Assembly: GCA_002104905.1 (NCBI GenBank)
Contig: MCFE01000044.1
Location: 1 to 64,000, forward strand
Reading direction: 5' to 3'
DNA from: Basidiobolus meristosporus CBS 931.73
Taxonomy: Eukaryota > Basidiobolomycota > Basidiobolomycetes > Basidiobolales > Basidiobolaceae
DNA: 64,000 nt
Under the pieces are notes generated by a model that was not told the DNA's origin, did no database searches, and saw only the letters and a list, made by a program, of their open reading frames with translations. Positions 8,610-19,365 of this stretch are shown in pieces (the first letter of the stretch is position 1; the number at the start of each line of letters is the position of its first letter). A program made the position numbers and the translations under genes.

Positions 8610-9662
8610 ATGAGCCAAAGTTCAGTTCAAGGCCCGCGTCAATTAGTTCCATTTCCCCATTTACTACAGCTAGTTGCCCTTCACAGCGATGTCGAGACCC
8701 AGATGCATATGCTGGCTTCGGGGAATCCTCTGAACGACTGCGTGCTGCAAAACCCTCATCAGGCTTACCTTCTGCTCCTGCACATGCTGCACCAGGGGCC
8801 AAGCCCGGAATATTGGTGGAATGAGGCACTGACAAAGCTGCTTTGCTCTCGACACCTGGACCCGAATACTCCTTACTGGGATGCAGAAGGGCTGTACTCG
8901 GAAAATCAGTCCCCGCTCTTGCTGGCGGTGACGAGAGGGCACTCTCCCATCGTAATTGGAAACCTGTTGCAAAAGGGATTCAATGCCAGTCACATCCGAA
9001 AATACTATTGGATGGAGTTTTTGGAGGGCCTAGAGCGCCACATCCCATCCCTACTACAGCTGCAGGCCATCAACCATCAACAAAGTGGTCTTATGATGAG
9101 GCAGCTGGAACGATGCGTGCTTCTTTGCACAGAACAATGCGCAGATTCCTATGTAAGCCATTTCAAGAATATCCGGGAATTTTCGACTGGAATGATGCGG
9201 AGAGGAGATCGTTTTCTTCGTCACTGGGAGTTGGGAAATGTGGGGAACATGATCAGCGAGTTCAGGGGCCCATTTGCAATCTCCCACTTACTTCTGTATA
9301 GAATATACATGCAGCCAACAACTGCCACATCACAAAAGCTCTTGACAGCCTTGATAGCGTCGGATTTTCTCCACCCGCAAGTCAAAGCAGATTTACTGAA
9401 ATTCCGAAGCGAGCAGGAGCTCGAGCTGCTATTTTCAACCGGGCAGATGTCCGAGCCATCGGCGGCGGAGTTACTCCTGCACCTGATGAAAAACCGGAAT
9501 GCAATGAAAGCGCTACTTACGTACCATCCATTCAGCCATGGAAGATTGCTATGGATTCTGGGCGTGATCAACGACCCAAGAACTACAAAATGGGACTCCT
9601 ACATTGACGAAAACGACGCGACCATCATCTCCAAACACGTGCAAAGGTTATTGGATAGCTAA
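8610..9662 (+). CDS. Hypothetical protein, 350 residues, weak ankyrin-like segment
   Basis: I do not recognise the family. The frame is uninterrupted from the ATG at 8610 to TAG at 9660-9662. Predicted content is mostly alpha-helical, rich in Leu and His, with no signal peptide or membrane span. Residues about 95-128 (SPLLLAVTRGHSPIVIGNLL) resemble one ankyrin repeat, and residues about 22-60 and 285-320 contain further LLL-rich helices that might be degenerate repeats. Cys and His clusters around residues 168-178 are not arranged like a known zinc site. Codon use is GC-balanced like the neighbouring genes, which supports a real gene. Its 3' end faces the secreted-protein gene at 9866. Confidence 0.7.
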   Translation: MSQSSVQGPRQLVPFPHLLQLVALHSDVETQMHMLASGNPLNDCVLQNPHQAYLLLLHMLHQGPSPEYWWNEALTKLLCSRHLDPNTPYWDAEGLYSENQSPLLLAVTRGHSPIVIGNLLQKGFNASHIRKYYWMEFLEGLERHIPSLLQLQAINHQQSGLMMRQLERCVLLCTEQCADSYVSHFKNIREFSTGMMRRGDRFLRHWELGNVGNMISEFRGPFAISHLLLYRIYMQPTTATSQKLLTALIASDFLHPQVKADLLKFRSEQELELLFSTGQMSEPSAAELLLHLMKNRNAMKALLTYHPFSHGRLLWILGVINDPRTTKWDSYIDENDATIISKHVQRLLDS

Positions 9663-9865
9663 TCTTCGAGGTTTATTGTCAGCAATAAAGTCAATATTTC
9701 ACAGGAGTACTGCCTCGAGTACAAATTGCTGGCCATGGACTCTATTAGCCTCCATTGAGCCTACGCGGCAAGTATACCAACGGGCACTCGCTCACAGTGT
9801 GCGTTTCGAGCGATGTGAATTCTCCATTCATCTGCTCTTGCTATAGTTCACTATGCTCCATCTTA

Positions 9866-10417
9866 TCAGTACGCATTGTAATTTTGATGGGTGCGGTCGT
9901 GATTCGCGTGGCTGGCGTGGCTGGACTTTCCTCGAGCCCAGCCATTTCCTCCGTTACCGTTCCCTCCGCTTTTTTGCTTGGTGTTTCCTTTGTTTTGTGA
10001 ACCCTGTCCTGAGCCTGATGCGCTTGAGAGCTTCTCAACTTTGTCAGTGATCTTCGTTAGACGTTCGGCCAAGTCTTCATTCTTGGCGACTGCCTCGGTG
10101 ATCTGGCCACCGGTCTGCGACGTAGAGGCTTGAATCTTGTTGGCAGAGGTCTCCAGGTCATCTACATTCTGACCCAGGTTGTGGACCGCCAGATTCAAGC
10201 CAAGCTTGTCGCCTCCTACCTTCAGGTCCAGACCGCCAAGGCTCCAGTCGTCGGATAAAGGCGAGTCAGTCTTGCTGAGCACGTCATCAGTTATAGAGAT
10301 ACCAGCTTTACTGACCAAGTCATCCAAAGCACCCAGGGAGCCGTCCAAAAGAGAGCCAGATGGAAGGCCATAGGTGGATCCAATTACAGCGAGAATAGAG
10401 ACAATGGAGAGTTGCAT
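9866..10417 (-). CDS. Small secreted protein, tandem copy 1 (183 residues)
   Basis: Unrecognised family. I start at the ATG at 10417 because it opens a clean signal peptide (MQLSIVSILAVIGSTYG) and sits at a normal distance from a TATA box; the frame is open further upstream but without another ATG. The mature part has short amphipathic segments (GSLLDGSLGALDDLV, LGLNLAVHNLGQNVDDL), then a predicted coiled coil (about residues 95-125, EAVAKNEDLAERLTKITDKV). A Gly/Asn/Ser-rich tail (GGNGNGGNGW) recalls the repeat of the 3667-5865 protein. The end is rich in His and Arg. Copy 2 at 11138 is nearly identical except at the C-terminus. No cysteines, so it is unlike typical cysteine-rich effectors. 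Confidence 0.8.
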   Translation of the reverse strand: MQLSIVSILAVIGSTYGLPSGSLLDGSLGALDDLVSKAGISITDDVLSKTDSPLSDDWSLGGLDLKVGGDKLGLNLAVHNLGQNVDDLETSANKIQASTSQTGGQITEAVAKNEDLAERLTKITDKVEKLSSASGSGQGSQNKGNTKQKSGGNGNGGNGWARGKSSHASHANHDRTHQNYNAY

Positions 10418-10489
10418 CGCGGAAAGTGGATCAGTTAGTTGGATGACTCGGTCAAACAAGGTTCGAGGTGACAATCGATGAGTTCGGCA

Positions 10490-10498
10490 CTATTTATA
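10490..10498 (-). promoter_or_regulatory. TATA box of secreted-protein copy 1
   Basis: TATAAATAG on the minus strand, 73 bases upstream of the ATG at 10417. Confidence 0.6.
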
Positions 10499-11137
10499 CT
10501 TGAAAGTACCTCGGCATGTTTGTAAAACGTTGTAATGCTTGATGCAGAAGGATCTACAAACTGTGACATCAATACATCGGCAATAAACTGTACGGTAGAT
10601 CCCTTTGAGCAGACTTGGGCAATACCGATCAGTCTTGAATGGCCCTTGTTGAGGGTCTAGTGATTGTTTGGTGAACTTGGACATGCTTTCGAATGACGGA
10701 TGTAACTAGATCCGCTTTCAGCATATACAATAATGATTGTAGCGGCTTGATTCCTTTCAACGTGCATTTTATTGATTTGAGACCAGCAATAATATTCAAC
10801 GTAAGATGCGGTGATTGATGTAGCAACTGTATTTTATTTCTTTACAAAACCACAGTCGAGCCTTTATGATGGCCATGTGAACCAACTACGAAAGCTTCAC
10901 CGAATCAATATTCTCCTTGAGAACATGAGTAATGAAGAGTTCACTTGGTGAAGAAAGGTCAAAGCAGCCCCTCCTGGTGAGTGCGAGTTGAGTCGCATAC
11001 CAAGTAGGCATGGCTTTGCCCATCCGATCAATCTCGCACTGCCAGTGCACCATGGACTAAGAATGGAAGCTTACTAAAGACAGGCACTTCAGCCGAAGTC
11101 ACTTGCCTTTAAGCTGCGAATTACTTCATCTAGTGAA
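10499..11137. other. Spacer between the tandem secreted-protein genes
   Basis: No gene accepted. Small open frames (10490-10684 and 10629-10826, minus) have no family signature. The spacer holds the promoter of copy 1 on the left and the 3' flank of copy 2 on the right. Confidence 0.55.
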
Positions 11138-11680
11138 TCAGTATATCTTATACCCCTGATGCGCTTGGCCGTGGCTTGCGTGACTGGGCTTTCCTCGAGC
11201 CCAGCCATTTCCTCCGTTACCATTCCCTCCGCTTTTTTGGTTGGTGTTTCCTTTGTTTTGTGAACCCTGTCCTGAGCCTGATGCGCTTGAGAGCTTCTCA
11301 ACTTTGTCAGTAATCTTCGTTAGACGTTCGGCCAAGTCTTCATTCTTGGCGACTGCCTCGGTGATCTGGCCACCGGTCTGCGACGTAGAGGCTTGGATCT
11401 TGTTGGCAGAGGTCTCCAGGTCATCTACATTCTGACCCAGGTTGTGGACCGCCAGATTCAAGCCAAGCTTGTCGCCTCCTACCTTCAGGTCCAGACCGCC
11501 AAGGCTCCAGTCGTCGGATAAAGGCGAGTCAGTCTTGCTGAGCACGTCATCAGTTATAGAGATACCAGCTTTACTGACCAAGTCATCCAAAGCACCCAGG
11601 GAGCCGTCCAAAAGAGAGCCGGATGGAAGGCCATAGGTGGATCCAATTACAGCGAGAATAGAGACAATGGAGAGTTGCAT
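11138..11680 (-). CDS. Small secreted protein, tandem copy 2 (180 residues)
   Basis: Paralogue of the gene at 9866-10417. The signal peptide and the first about 160 residues are the same as copy 1 apart from a few substitutions (for example NTNQKSGG for NTKQKSGG). The C-terminal 15 to 20 residues differ: copy 2 ends PSHASHGQAHQGYKIY, while copy 1 has an extra His/Asn/Arg stretch. The start at 11680 is chosen as in copy 1. Its core promoter differs (TATAAAA at 11755-11761), so the two genes may be expressed differently even though the proteins are almost the same. Function unknown. Confidence 0.8.
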   Translation of the reverse strand: MQLSIVSILAVIGSTYGLPSGSLLDGSLGALDDLVSKAGISITDDVLSKTDSPLSDDWSLGGLDLKVGGDKLGLNLAVHNLGQNVDDLETSANKIQASTSQTGGQITEAVAKNEDLAERLTKITDKVEKLSSASGSGQGSQNKGNTNQKSGGNGNGGNGWARGKPSHASHGQAHQGYKIY

Positions 11681-11754
11681 CGCGGAAAGTGGATCAGTTA
11701 GTTGGATGACTCGGTCAAACAAGGTTCAAGGTGAATGTGTGTGAATGGAAAGCC

Positions 11755-11761
11755 TTTTATA
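11755..11761 (-). promoter_or_regulatory. TATA box of secreted-protein copy 2
   Basis: TATAAAA on the minus strand, about 75 bases upstream of the ATG at 11680. It lies outside the duplicated unit. Confidence 0.55.
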
Positions 11762-12679
11762 CATAGCCAGGAGAAATCCCCTTGGTTTGAAACATGCGTA
11801 GATGCCATCCACACGAGATGACTGTAACATGTCAACCTTCGGGAGATTTATGCTGTGTCAATACAAATGATCTGCCCTCCTGAAGTCGCCTTGAATGATT
11901 CGGTTCAATGGTGGATGTGCTCAGGGATGGGAGCAATAACGGCCGGTCACGTGCCTACGAGGAAATATGTAATCATTCCCATGGAGGAACGATTTGCAAC
12001 ACAATGTCACAAGAATACTCTTGGCCCTCTAGACTAGATTTACAGGATAAATCTCAAAACTGTCTGTCAGACATTGTAGCGGTAGTGAAGGTTACTGGGG
12101 TTTTGTGGTTGTTTGCTAGTGGGCAATACTGAATTTTGTAAAACTCCTTAGGATGTAGTGCGAGCAGGTGATTCAAGTGAGGTTCGTTTGCCAAACTCAA
12201 ACATGCTCAACCGACTCGAGGATGGCAGTTCATTCTATAGTGTACTAGGAACTAAACAGAACCATAAGGCAGTTCTCCACTTTGGATAATACCCTTCAAA
12301 ATACCCACTTGGTAAAAGTCAGCTCAGAGAAACCCACTTGCTGACTCCCACTCACCTACCTCATTTCCAGTCCCTTGAAAGGATAGCCTCTTTGGTTGAT
12401 CAGACACAACAAAAGTCAGTATGACCCGAACAGATTCTCACCCAAAGCCTCTCTAATCCACATTGCTCATATCACTGTAGAACTGACGAGATCGCCGAGA
12501 GGTATGGTACGCTGAAATGCCAGTCTAGAATTTGGAGCTGAACCTATTTCTTAGCCTGAAGGCACTACCGAAGTTACATGAAGGGCTACTTCTGGATGAG
12601 CTGGTTCGAAACCCGCCCACGTCATGAAAGCGTCACTAGCAAACTCGATCCTGGACATTTATTGAATAAATTGATAAAA
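11762..12679. other. Intergenic region
   Basis: I see no gene. Two short overlapping plus frames (11855-12132) lack coding character. The right end is the 3' flank of the alginate-lyase-like gene, with AATAAATG on the minus strand just after its stop. Confidence 0.55.
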
Positions 12680-14056
12680 TCAAGAGCTTCGAGCACAGGC
12701 GCGTGGATGCGCCCACAGTTGGCTCATCCCAGGAGACCGGATATTCGCTTTTAGTTTGGTGGTTTCGCAAGCCAGGAATGGGTTGAACAGGCCGTTGGGG
12801 TCACCATAGTGCTCGTTCACTGTTCTTACTACGTAGCTTCCCTTGGCATCATATCTCCCCTTGAGCGTGTGAGCGATCACATACTCGGTCGCTCTACGAA
12901 TGGCCTGGTTATTGGATTCCCAACCATTGAAGCCTAATGCCTCGCCTAATTTGGCGAGGTAGATAAGTGCCTCCAGATTGAAGAACATGTACTTTACGTA
13001 ATCGGCTCGCTCGGCCTCAAGTGGCTGGTCGCCGTCAGCAGTAATCTGTCCAGGGATCTTCTGGGCAAAGAAAGCCTCCAGGTAGCCTCTGGCCTCCTCA
13101 TTCCTGTTGATAAACCTCAAGTAGGTGCACAGTTGGACGTGGTAGTAGGAGCAATGGTTGTTGTCACAGCTGAAGGCTTTGCGACCGATCTCACTGTGGA
13201 GCATCCATTCCACCAGCGCAGAAAACCACTGCTGGATGGCCAGATATTCCTGGCGATAGCGTTCTGTATAAAGTAACGGAAGCGTGTTGGTCACCTGGGT
13301 TAAGGCTCGGACCCCGATAAGTCCGGTTAGCTCTCCACTGGATGACCAGTTGGGTCTGATCTGGCCGTACTCAACATTAGGGTTCATGCGAGTACTCTCG
13401 TCGACGAAGAAGACCCGCAACAAGGTCCACGCGTGATCCAAGTATCTCGGCTCCGAAGTGAATGCATACCCGAGTGCGAGGTTTGTCACCTCACTACACA
13501 TGTCCTCGAGTTGCCTCTGGCAGGGCAGCTCGTCCACCCGGGGATTTTTCTTACCGTCCCTGCGAACGTAGGGTGCGGTGGCTGGGTCGGCCGCTTTTTC
13601 GTCCGGCCAGAAGTAGGGTGCGTGGGAGACGAAATCACGCGGGTCGTTCGAGGGTGGTACGTGGGGGTTGCAGGTGATGGTGAACGGTCCTTTCTCGAGG
13701 GACTTCTTGGCTGCTTTTTCAAGTTGGTTCAGTTTCTCTTTTGGAAGCAGGCTTCTATCTGCCGCTTGCTGCTGAACCGCCTCATAGTCAATAAAGCGAA
13801 CATACGGCTCGTTCGGTGCAACTAATGCTTGGAGTGGAGGCTCAGCCGCTGGGCGAACAGGTATGGGTGGTGTAGAGGCGGGCTGATTTGCAGGAGGACG
13901 TGAAGGGATAGCTGGTGTAGATATAGGTTGGTTTGCAGAAGGTCGAGGGGGAACGACGGGCTTGGCGGCGGTTGGGTTCATTGTTGGGGGAAGGGTAATA
14001 CCTACGCTCTCTAGCTTCTCGGAGACACGGTGAATTTTTTCCTTTAGCTTATCCAT
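12680..14056 (-). CDS. Alginate-lyase-fold protein (PL5-like), 458 residues
   Basis: Single exon from the ATG at 14056. Residues 1-35 form a short charged helix, residues about 25-85 are a Pro/Ala/Ser-rich linker with repeated IPxRP-type motifs, and residues about 95-440 are an alpha/alpha toroid-like lyase domain. Motifs: SHAPYFWPDEKAADP, RDGKKNPRVDELP, RPNWSSSGELTGLIG, SCDNNHCSYYHVQLCTYL (the NNH segment matches the active-site Asn-His of the family) and EAFFAQKIPGQI..DG.QPLE. Family members cleave uronic-acid polymers by beta-elimination; fungal substrates are mostly unknown. There is no signal peptide, so an extracellular role is not supported unless another start is used. A TATA element lies about 41 bases upstream. 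Confidence 0.85.
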   Translation of the reverse strand: MDKLKEKIHRVSEKLESVGITLPPTMNPTAAKPVVPPRPSANQPISTPAIPSRPPANQPASTPPIPVRPAAEPPLQALVAPNEPYVRFIDYEAVQQQAADRSLLPKEKLNQLEKAAKKSLEKGPFTITCNPHVPPSNDPRDFVSHAPYFWPDEKAADPATAPYVRRDGKKNPRVDELPCQRQLEDMCSEVTNLALGYAFTSEPRYLDHAWTLLRVFFVDESTRMNPNVEYGQIRPNWSSSGELTGLIGVRALTQVTNTLPLLYTERYRQEYLAIQQWFSALVEWMLHSEIGRKAFSCDNNHCSYYHVQLCTYLRFINRNEEARGYLEAFFAQKIPGQITADGDQPLEAERADYVKYMFFNLEALIYLAKLGEALGFNGWESNNQAIRRATEYVIAHTLKGRYDAKGSYVVRTVNEHYGDPNGLFNPFLACETTKLKANIRSPGMSQLWAHPRACARSS

Positions 14057-14096
14057 TCTTGGCGCTGAGTATTGAACGCCCGTGCATATGCGTGTG

Positions 14097-14104
14097 TATA
14101 TATA
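14097..14104 (-). promoter_or_regulatory. TATA element of the alginate-lyase-like gene
   Basis: TATATATA, about 41 bases upstream of the ATG at 14056. Confidence 0.5.
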
Positions 14105-14908
14105 CTATTTAGTCAAGACTACTATTTCTCGATAAAGTGATACGTAGCTAAGGATCGATTGGTGTGGAATCATCGCTCCGTCATATACATCACGATCGGC
14201 TATGGCGACAGTTCATGCACACACCCTTCCATGTCAAACAATAGGCAGCCACATAAACACCGACTGTTCTGTAGTTTCAGCCAAGAAAGTTGAAACCATC
14301 AATGCGAGTGGTGTGCGTGTGGTGTGCGTGTGGTTTGTTTCTAACGCTAAATCCATTAAACCGCTTGAATGATGCCTAATCGGCATAGGGTCAGGCAAAT
14401 CCAATTTATAAACATCTTTTAAACGGCTTCCAAGTCACGAATGGATTTTGGATTAAATTCGTATCGCGATAGCTACGATATCAATCCCGGTACCAATGGA
14501 ATTCCCTTTCCAAGCGTCTAACCAGCTTTTCTATCGCCTAGCTTTATACTTCTTTTCTCGTCCATATCATACTCTAGATTCAACTGCAAGAGCCACGCTT
14601 TATCTTTTCTTTCCAAGTTAGCTAATTCACCGACTTCTCAGTCACTCTAAATATATACGCGTCTAGGCTTGCTTTGTATACGGCAAAGAGTTCGAGCCTA
14701 CCTTAAAACCTGGTCCATATTTTCGGTATAGAGTTCATCCATTCTTGCTTGCACCTTACATCTGGTTACATCCCGGTGCCTATTGTTTCCTGGATTGCTG
14801 CACCTCCCCTTCCTTTTTCTGCACACAATAACCGACCGTTTTATTTCCCTCCACAGAACACCCGATTTCGAGACACCAATATAATAGCTTCTACTCACTA
14901 ATTTGTTC
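14105..14908. other. Divergent promoter region (lyase-like gene and Ras exchange factor)
   Basis: No gene seen. A GTGGTGTGCGTGTGGTGTGCGTGTGG repeat patch occurs near 14305-14335. The region before 14909 is rich in CT (TCTTTTCTCG, CTCCCCTTCC), typical of a long fungal 5' leader. The plus gene has no obvious TATA. Confidence 0.5.
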
Positions 14909-17900
14909 ATGGCTGCCATTGTACGGGCCTTATACGACTTCGATTCTGCAGACGATTCAAGCTTAAAATTCAAGAAGGGTGATGTTATCGAAGTAATTAC
15001 ACGTTTGGATTCAGGCTGGTGGGATGGCCTCTGCAATGGGATAAGAGGCTGGTTCCCATCCGAATTTGTAGTTCCCCTTGAAGCAGAAGAAGTCGAGCAT
15101 GACGAACAGGTAAGCGACGTTGCGCGGGGAATCTGGAGGAGCTCATCCTTCCAGAAGGGATCTCGGGCCTAACTCCTCCTATCTAGGGTAACGAGCAAGA
15201 ATATTTTAACCAAGTCGACCCCAGCACGAACCGGAAGCTTAGCCACACATATTCCGTAGAGGAGAGCTATGGAAACGAGATCAACCTGCCAGAGAACTGG
15301 ATCACTCATTCCGCTGAAGATGGAACCTTCTGGTACTACAATAGCGTTACAAAAGAAACCCGGTGGTCATACCCGGGGACGCCTAGCCAAAGCGACGCTC
15401 ACCCGACGCAAGGGGAGAATGGAACCAGCATGTTGCAGGACAAAAACAGCAGTGGGGTGGAAGTACCCTCCTTCCGCAAGGCAGCTCGTTCAGCCAGTGA
15501 CGATAAGGTTTGTGTCTTGCTTGGCAATGGGAGCCGTATTCTATGGTTAATCTATTGGGATAGCAGCTACCTCCCAACTGGAAAGAGAAGAAATCGCCCA
15601 ACGGCCGTACATACTACTTCAACATGGTCACCGACGACACAACGTGGAATCTCAACGAAGTGGATTGGGAAACAGGCTTGATCGTAAGTACTGGTATCTA
15701 CCGAGTCTCTGGATCGTTACTTACCCAACACCAGTTTAACCAAAACAAGGCGAGCACCAAAAGAAACTCCGCAGTGTCCACCTCCTCTGGATCATCCCTG
15801 GGGAATGACAATCCTTCGATTGGAGCGGGGGGCCCTCCCTCGTACCCAAAGAACCGCCGGCCCTCAGGGTTTGTGGGGCCCATGGACTCGGAGGGAAGCA
15901 TCCTGCACTTCAACTGGGCCAGATTGACCGCAAACATAGTTCTAGCCATTCACCGTCTGAATCACTCCTCCAAGCGCAATATGAAAGGGTACTTCATTGA
16001 GCAGGCCTCGGCCATTGTTGAAGCGGTAAGAGTGATGTTTGTTTCCTCTCGCACCGAGAGTATGGACTCCCCCGTGCTGAACGCACACCCCATGCTGAAA
16101 GCCCATCACCACCATGTGTTCAACTCCCTGTGCCGACTGGTCCTCTCGGCTCAATATGCCTCCATTGTCTGGTGCGCGCCTGATGCGGTCTACAAGATGC
16201 AACAAGACGCCAACGAGGTGCTGCTTGCTACCAGACACTTCATCACCGTCGCCCAAGACAACGGAGTCGACATTCGCAGCATCGACCGCGCAGAGCCCGA
16301 GGGTGGGGAGACGGGTAGATATGATGAGGGTGACCTTGCAGAGGCGGACCCCAATTCGGAATTTATCCTGGACAAGTCGGGAGCTCACACAGACATACTG
16401 ACGGAGCTTTTGGCCTGCTCCGGCTCGGTAGCCAGGTCAACAAACCAGCTGATCAAATACCTCATCATGGGGGATTTCAAGTCTGCCTCCCTGGTTGCGT
16501 TCATGAAGCAAGCCATCGCGGAGATCGGCCAGCTTCTAGCATTGACCGACGACATGGATGTGGAGAATGTCGACGAGACGATCGTCCGTGACTTTAAAAT
16601 CTGCAAGCAGTATGTCTACAACAACATCGCCATTCTGGTGGCCATCACCCAACGGGCCACCGAGAACTTGGCTCCCGAGAATATCTCCGAACAATTGCTG
16701 GAATGTGCCCGCCAAGTGGAGCTGTCGGTGAAGGAGCTGATTATCGCCAGCAAGTTCGTCATCCACGAGAAGGAGATGTACGAGCAGGTGTTCTTGGCCG
16801 AGAAGTACCGCAACCACACCAACCCGAACACCCCCGAAAACACTTTCCGCCCCCGTCGTGCCATGTCCTTGTCGTTTTTGGGCCGACACGTTGACCGGGC
16901 CTATGGGCTGGGTGCTGACGGGGAGAACAGCGCCGTCCCTATCCGTCGGAGGATGGATTCGCACGCGAATATCACCGACTCTATGGACATCCTGCACGAG
17001 GAAGAACCAGAGCTCCCCACAAACAACAAGCAGAAAGAGAAGCTCAAGAAGTTCTTTGGCGACGATGCCCCAAACACCGTGGTGACCAAGAGCGCCAGCG
17101 ACGAGCGACCATGGTACCTCGAATACGACTACGCCCCCAGTGACGTCGTATTCAACATGGAGGGCCAAGTGAAGGGCGGGACCTTGGTAGCATTGGTAGA
17201 ACGCCTTACGCTCCACGACCTGTTAGGTAGGCGAACACCCCCGGGACATTCTGCGATGACTCGACTAACCGTATTTCAAACACAGATTCCACCTTCATCG
17301 CCACCTTCCTGCTAACTTATCGCTCGTTCACCACCACGGAGGATCTATTCGAGCTCCTTTTTGAGCGGTTCAATATCCAGCCACCTGCCGAGCTAACCAA
17401 CGAGGAACACGAGATCTGGACCGAAAAGAAACTTGTCCCGATCCGGCTAAGGTAATGTTGCGGTCAGAAATGTAGCCATGGTCAGGCGGGCCACTAACCT
17501 GCCAGACAACCAGAGTGTTCAACATCATGAAGAGCTGGCTCGAGAGCTACTATCTGGAAGGCGAAGACGACTTCGCTCTAGAGGTCCTGAAGAACTTCGC
17601 CCAGGACAAGATGCAGGAGGTCATGCAGTTCGCCTCCAACCAGTTGATCAAGCTTATTGAAAAACGAGTGAGTCCCCTTCGCCCTCCTCAGCGAGCGCAA
17701 CCTACCCGGCTAACCACGTGATCTAGATGTCCTCTGAAGGGAACTTCCGAAAGATGGTGCTCAACATGAGCCGCGAGGCCCCGCTCCCCATTCTCCCTAG
17801 AAACATGAAAAAGCTGAAGCTGCTCGAGATCGACCCCATAGAGATCGCTCGCCAGTTCACCATCATGGACTCCACCATGTACAACAAAATCAGACCTGTC

Positions 17901-18838
17901 GAATGCCTCAGCAAGGCCTGGAGCCAAAAGGACGCGTCCATTGCCGTCAACATCAAGGCCATGATCGAGGTTTCAAATCAAGTATGCGCCTTTGTGTAGT
18001 CTCTTGTTGCCGCTGCGCCCTGACCTTGATCACCCTTCCAGGTTACGAACTGGGTTGCCGAGACGATCTTATCCGAGAAGGAGGTTCGGAAGCGAGTGGC
18101 TCTCATCAAGCACTTTATCTCCATTGGCGAGGTGACGATCTCTCATCCCGGGTCTTGCTCCACGCCACAGTTGCTTACCTTTGCATTCCTAGCGATGCCG
18201 CAGCCTCAACAACTTCAACACGCTGACCGCCATTCTGGCTGGACTCAACTCCGCGCCGATCCACCGGCTGAAGCGAACCTGGGAGGTACGGTTTCTATAG
18301 GGGATCTGATGGACGATGTGCAACGTGAACTTACCCGCATATAGCTGGTGAATGCCAAGTCAATAGGCACCCTCGATGGCTTGAAGAAGCTCATGAATTC
18401 CACCAAGAACTTCGGAGAATACCGTGAGGAGTTACATTCGGTGAACCCTCCGTGCGTTCCCTTCCTTGGTAAGTGATTTGGTGACCTTGCATATTCGCTC
18501 AACATCCCAAGCGATTAAGCCACGTTCCCTGGCTAGGTTTATATCTGACCGACCTGACGTTTGTCGAAGACGGCAACCCCGACCACGTTCCTAACCACCC
18601 CCATCTCATCAACATCGCCAAACGGGCGAAATGCGCCGAGGTGATCCGAGAGATTCAGCAATACCAGAACTCCCCGTACAACCTCACCACCGTCCCAGAG
18701 CTGCAGGCTTTCATTTGGCAGGCCCTCCGCGAACCCAACGGCGAGCGCGATCTGTACAACATGAGTCTCCACATGGAGCCCAAGGAACGCGAGGACGAGA
18801 AGATTGCTCGCCTGCTGCACGAGAGCGGCTTCTTATAA
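14909..18838 (+). CDS. Ras guanine-nucleotide exchange factor, SH3-WW-WW-RasGEF_N-RasGEF
   Basis: Cdc25-type activator of Ras, which loads GTP onto Ras at the membrane. I derive 11 exons: 14909-15109, 15187-15507, 15564-15683, 15735-17226, 17286-17451, 17514-17667, 17727-17981, 18042-18131, 18193-18285, 18345-18468 and 18537-18838. All introns are GT-AG, 50 to 77 bases, and the frame holds across every junction, giving about 1105 residues. Domains: SH3 about 2-58 ([23 protein letters not shown]); WW about 101-130 (LPENW..W); second, degenerate WW about 176-205 (LPPNW..TTW); long helical middle; RasGEF_N from about 682 ([18 protein letters not shown]); catalytic RasGEF about 850-1090 ([53 protein letters not shown]). 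The third intron is 51 bases and in frame, so retention would add 17 residues. Confidence 0.93.
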
Positions 18839-19365
18839 TTTATCCCGCCCGACTTTACCTGATAGCAACTTCGTATTCCACGCCTAACCTATACTGCGGT
18901 GCCATCCGGATAACCATTTCTTTCATTCCCCTCCCCCAAAACACAACCCCCCCCCATTTCAACTGACCTTGGTCCATTCACTTCGATTAGTCTATTCCAT
19001 CGACACCGGGCAATACCATTCCCAAGCTTGTTTCTGAACCTACAAATATGTGACTTCTTTGTGTGTCCCTTCTACTCATCACTTTCAATAGTAAACATTT
19101 CCTTTCTCCTATTCGATCATATAACGTTGGGTGCGATGAGCATGAGCATGGGCATGGGCATGGGTAAGAGAGAAGGAAATCTGGATTGCAGCACCCCGGT
19201 CAAATGAAATGGATCCAAGCATGGCGATGGCAAGACGACCGGAAAATCCCATGGTTCCAGGGTCAAGGATCGACATGGTGTCGAGGAGAGAAAAAAATTT
19301 CCGAGAATAAATAGATGCCCACGGGCAGCTGGGTGCGCCCTCTTTCTTTTAGAAACTTAACGAAG
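18839..19365. other. 3' flank of RasGEF gene and promoter of RPS20
   Basis: Contains a GAGCATGAGCATGGGCATGG hexamer run near 19137-19165. Just before the RPS20 start is CCCTCTTTCTTTTAG, which could be a 5'-leader acceptor or the pyrimidine tract usual in ribosomal-protein promoters. No gene. Confidence 0.6.

Larger units (their letters stand above)
9910..11732 (-). repeat. Recent tandem duplication, about 560-base units
   Basis: The unit at about 9910-10470 is repeated at about 11165-11732 with only about ten differences by eye, covering almost the whole coding region plus about 50 bases upstream of the ATG. The similarity stops abruptly on both sides: TATA regions and 3' ends differ. The 700 bases between the copies are unrelated to either. 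Confidence 0.85.

Noticed and set aside
16536-17216. 226-codon open frame antisense to the RasGEF gene
   Set aside because: Shadow of a GC-rich coding exon; no start context or motif.
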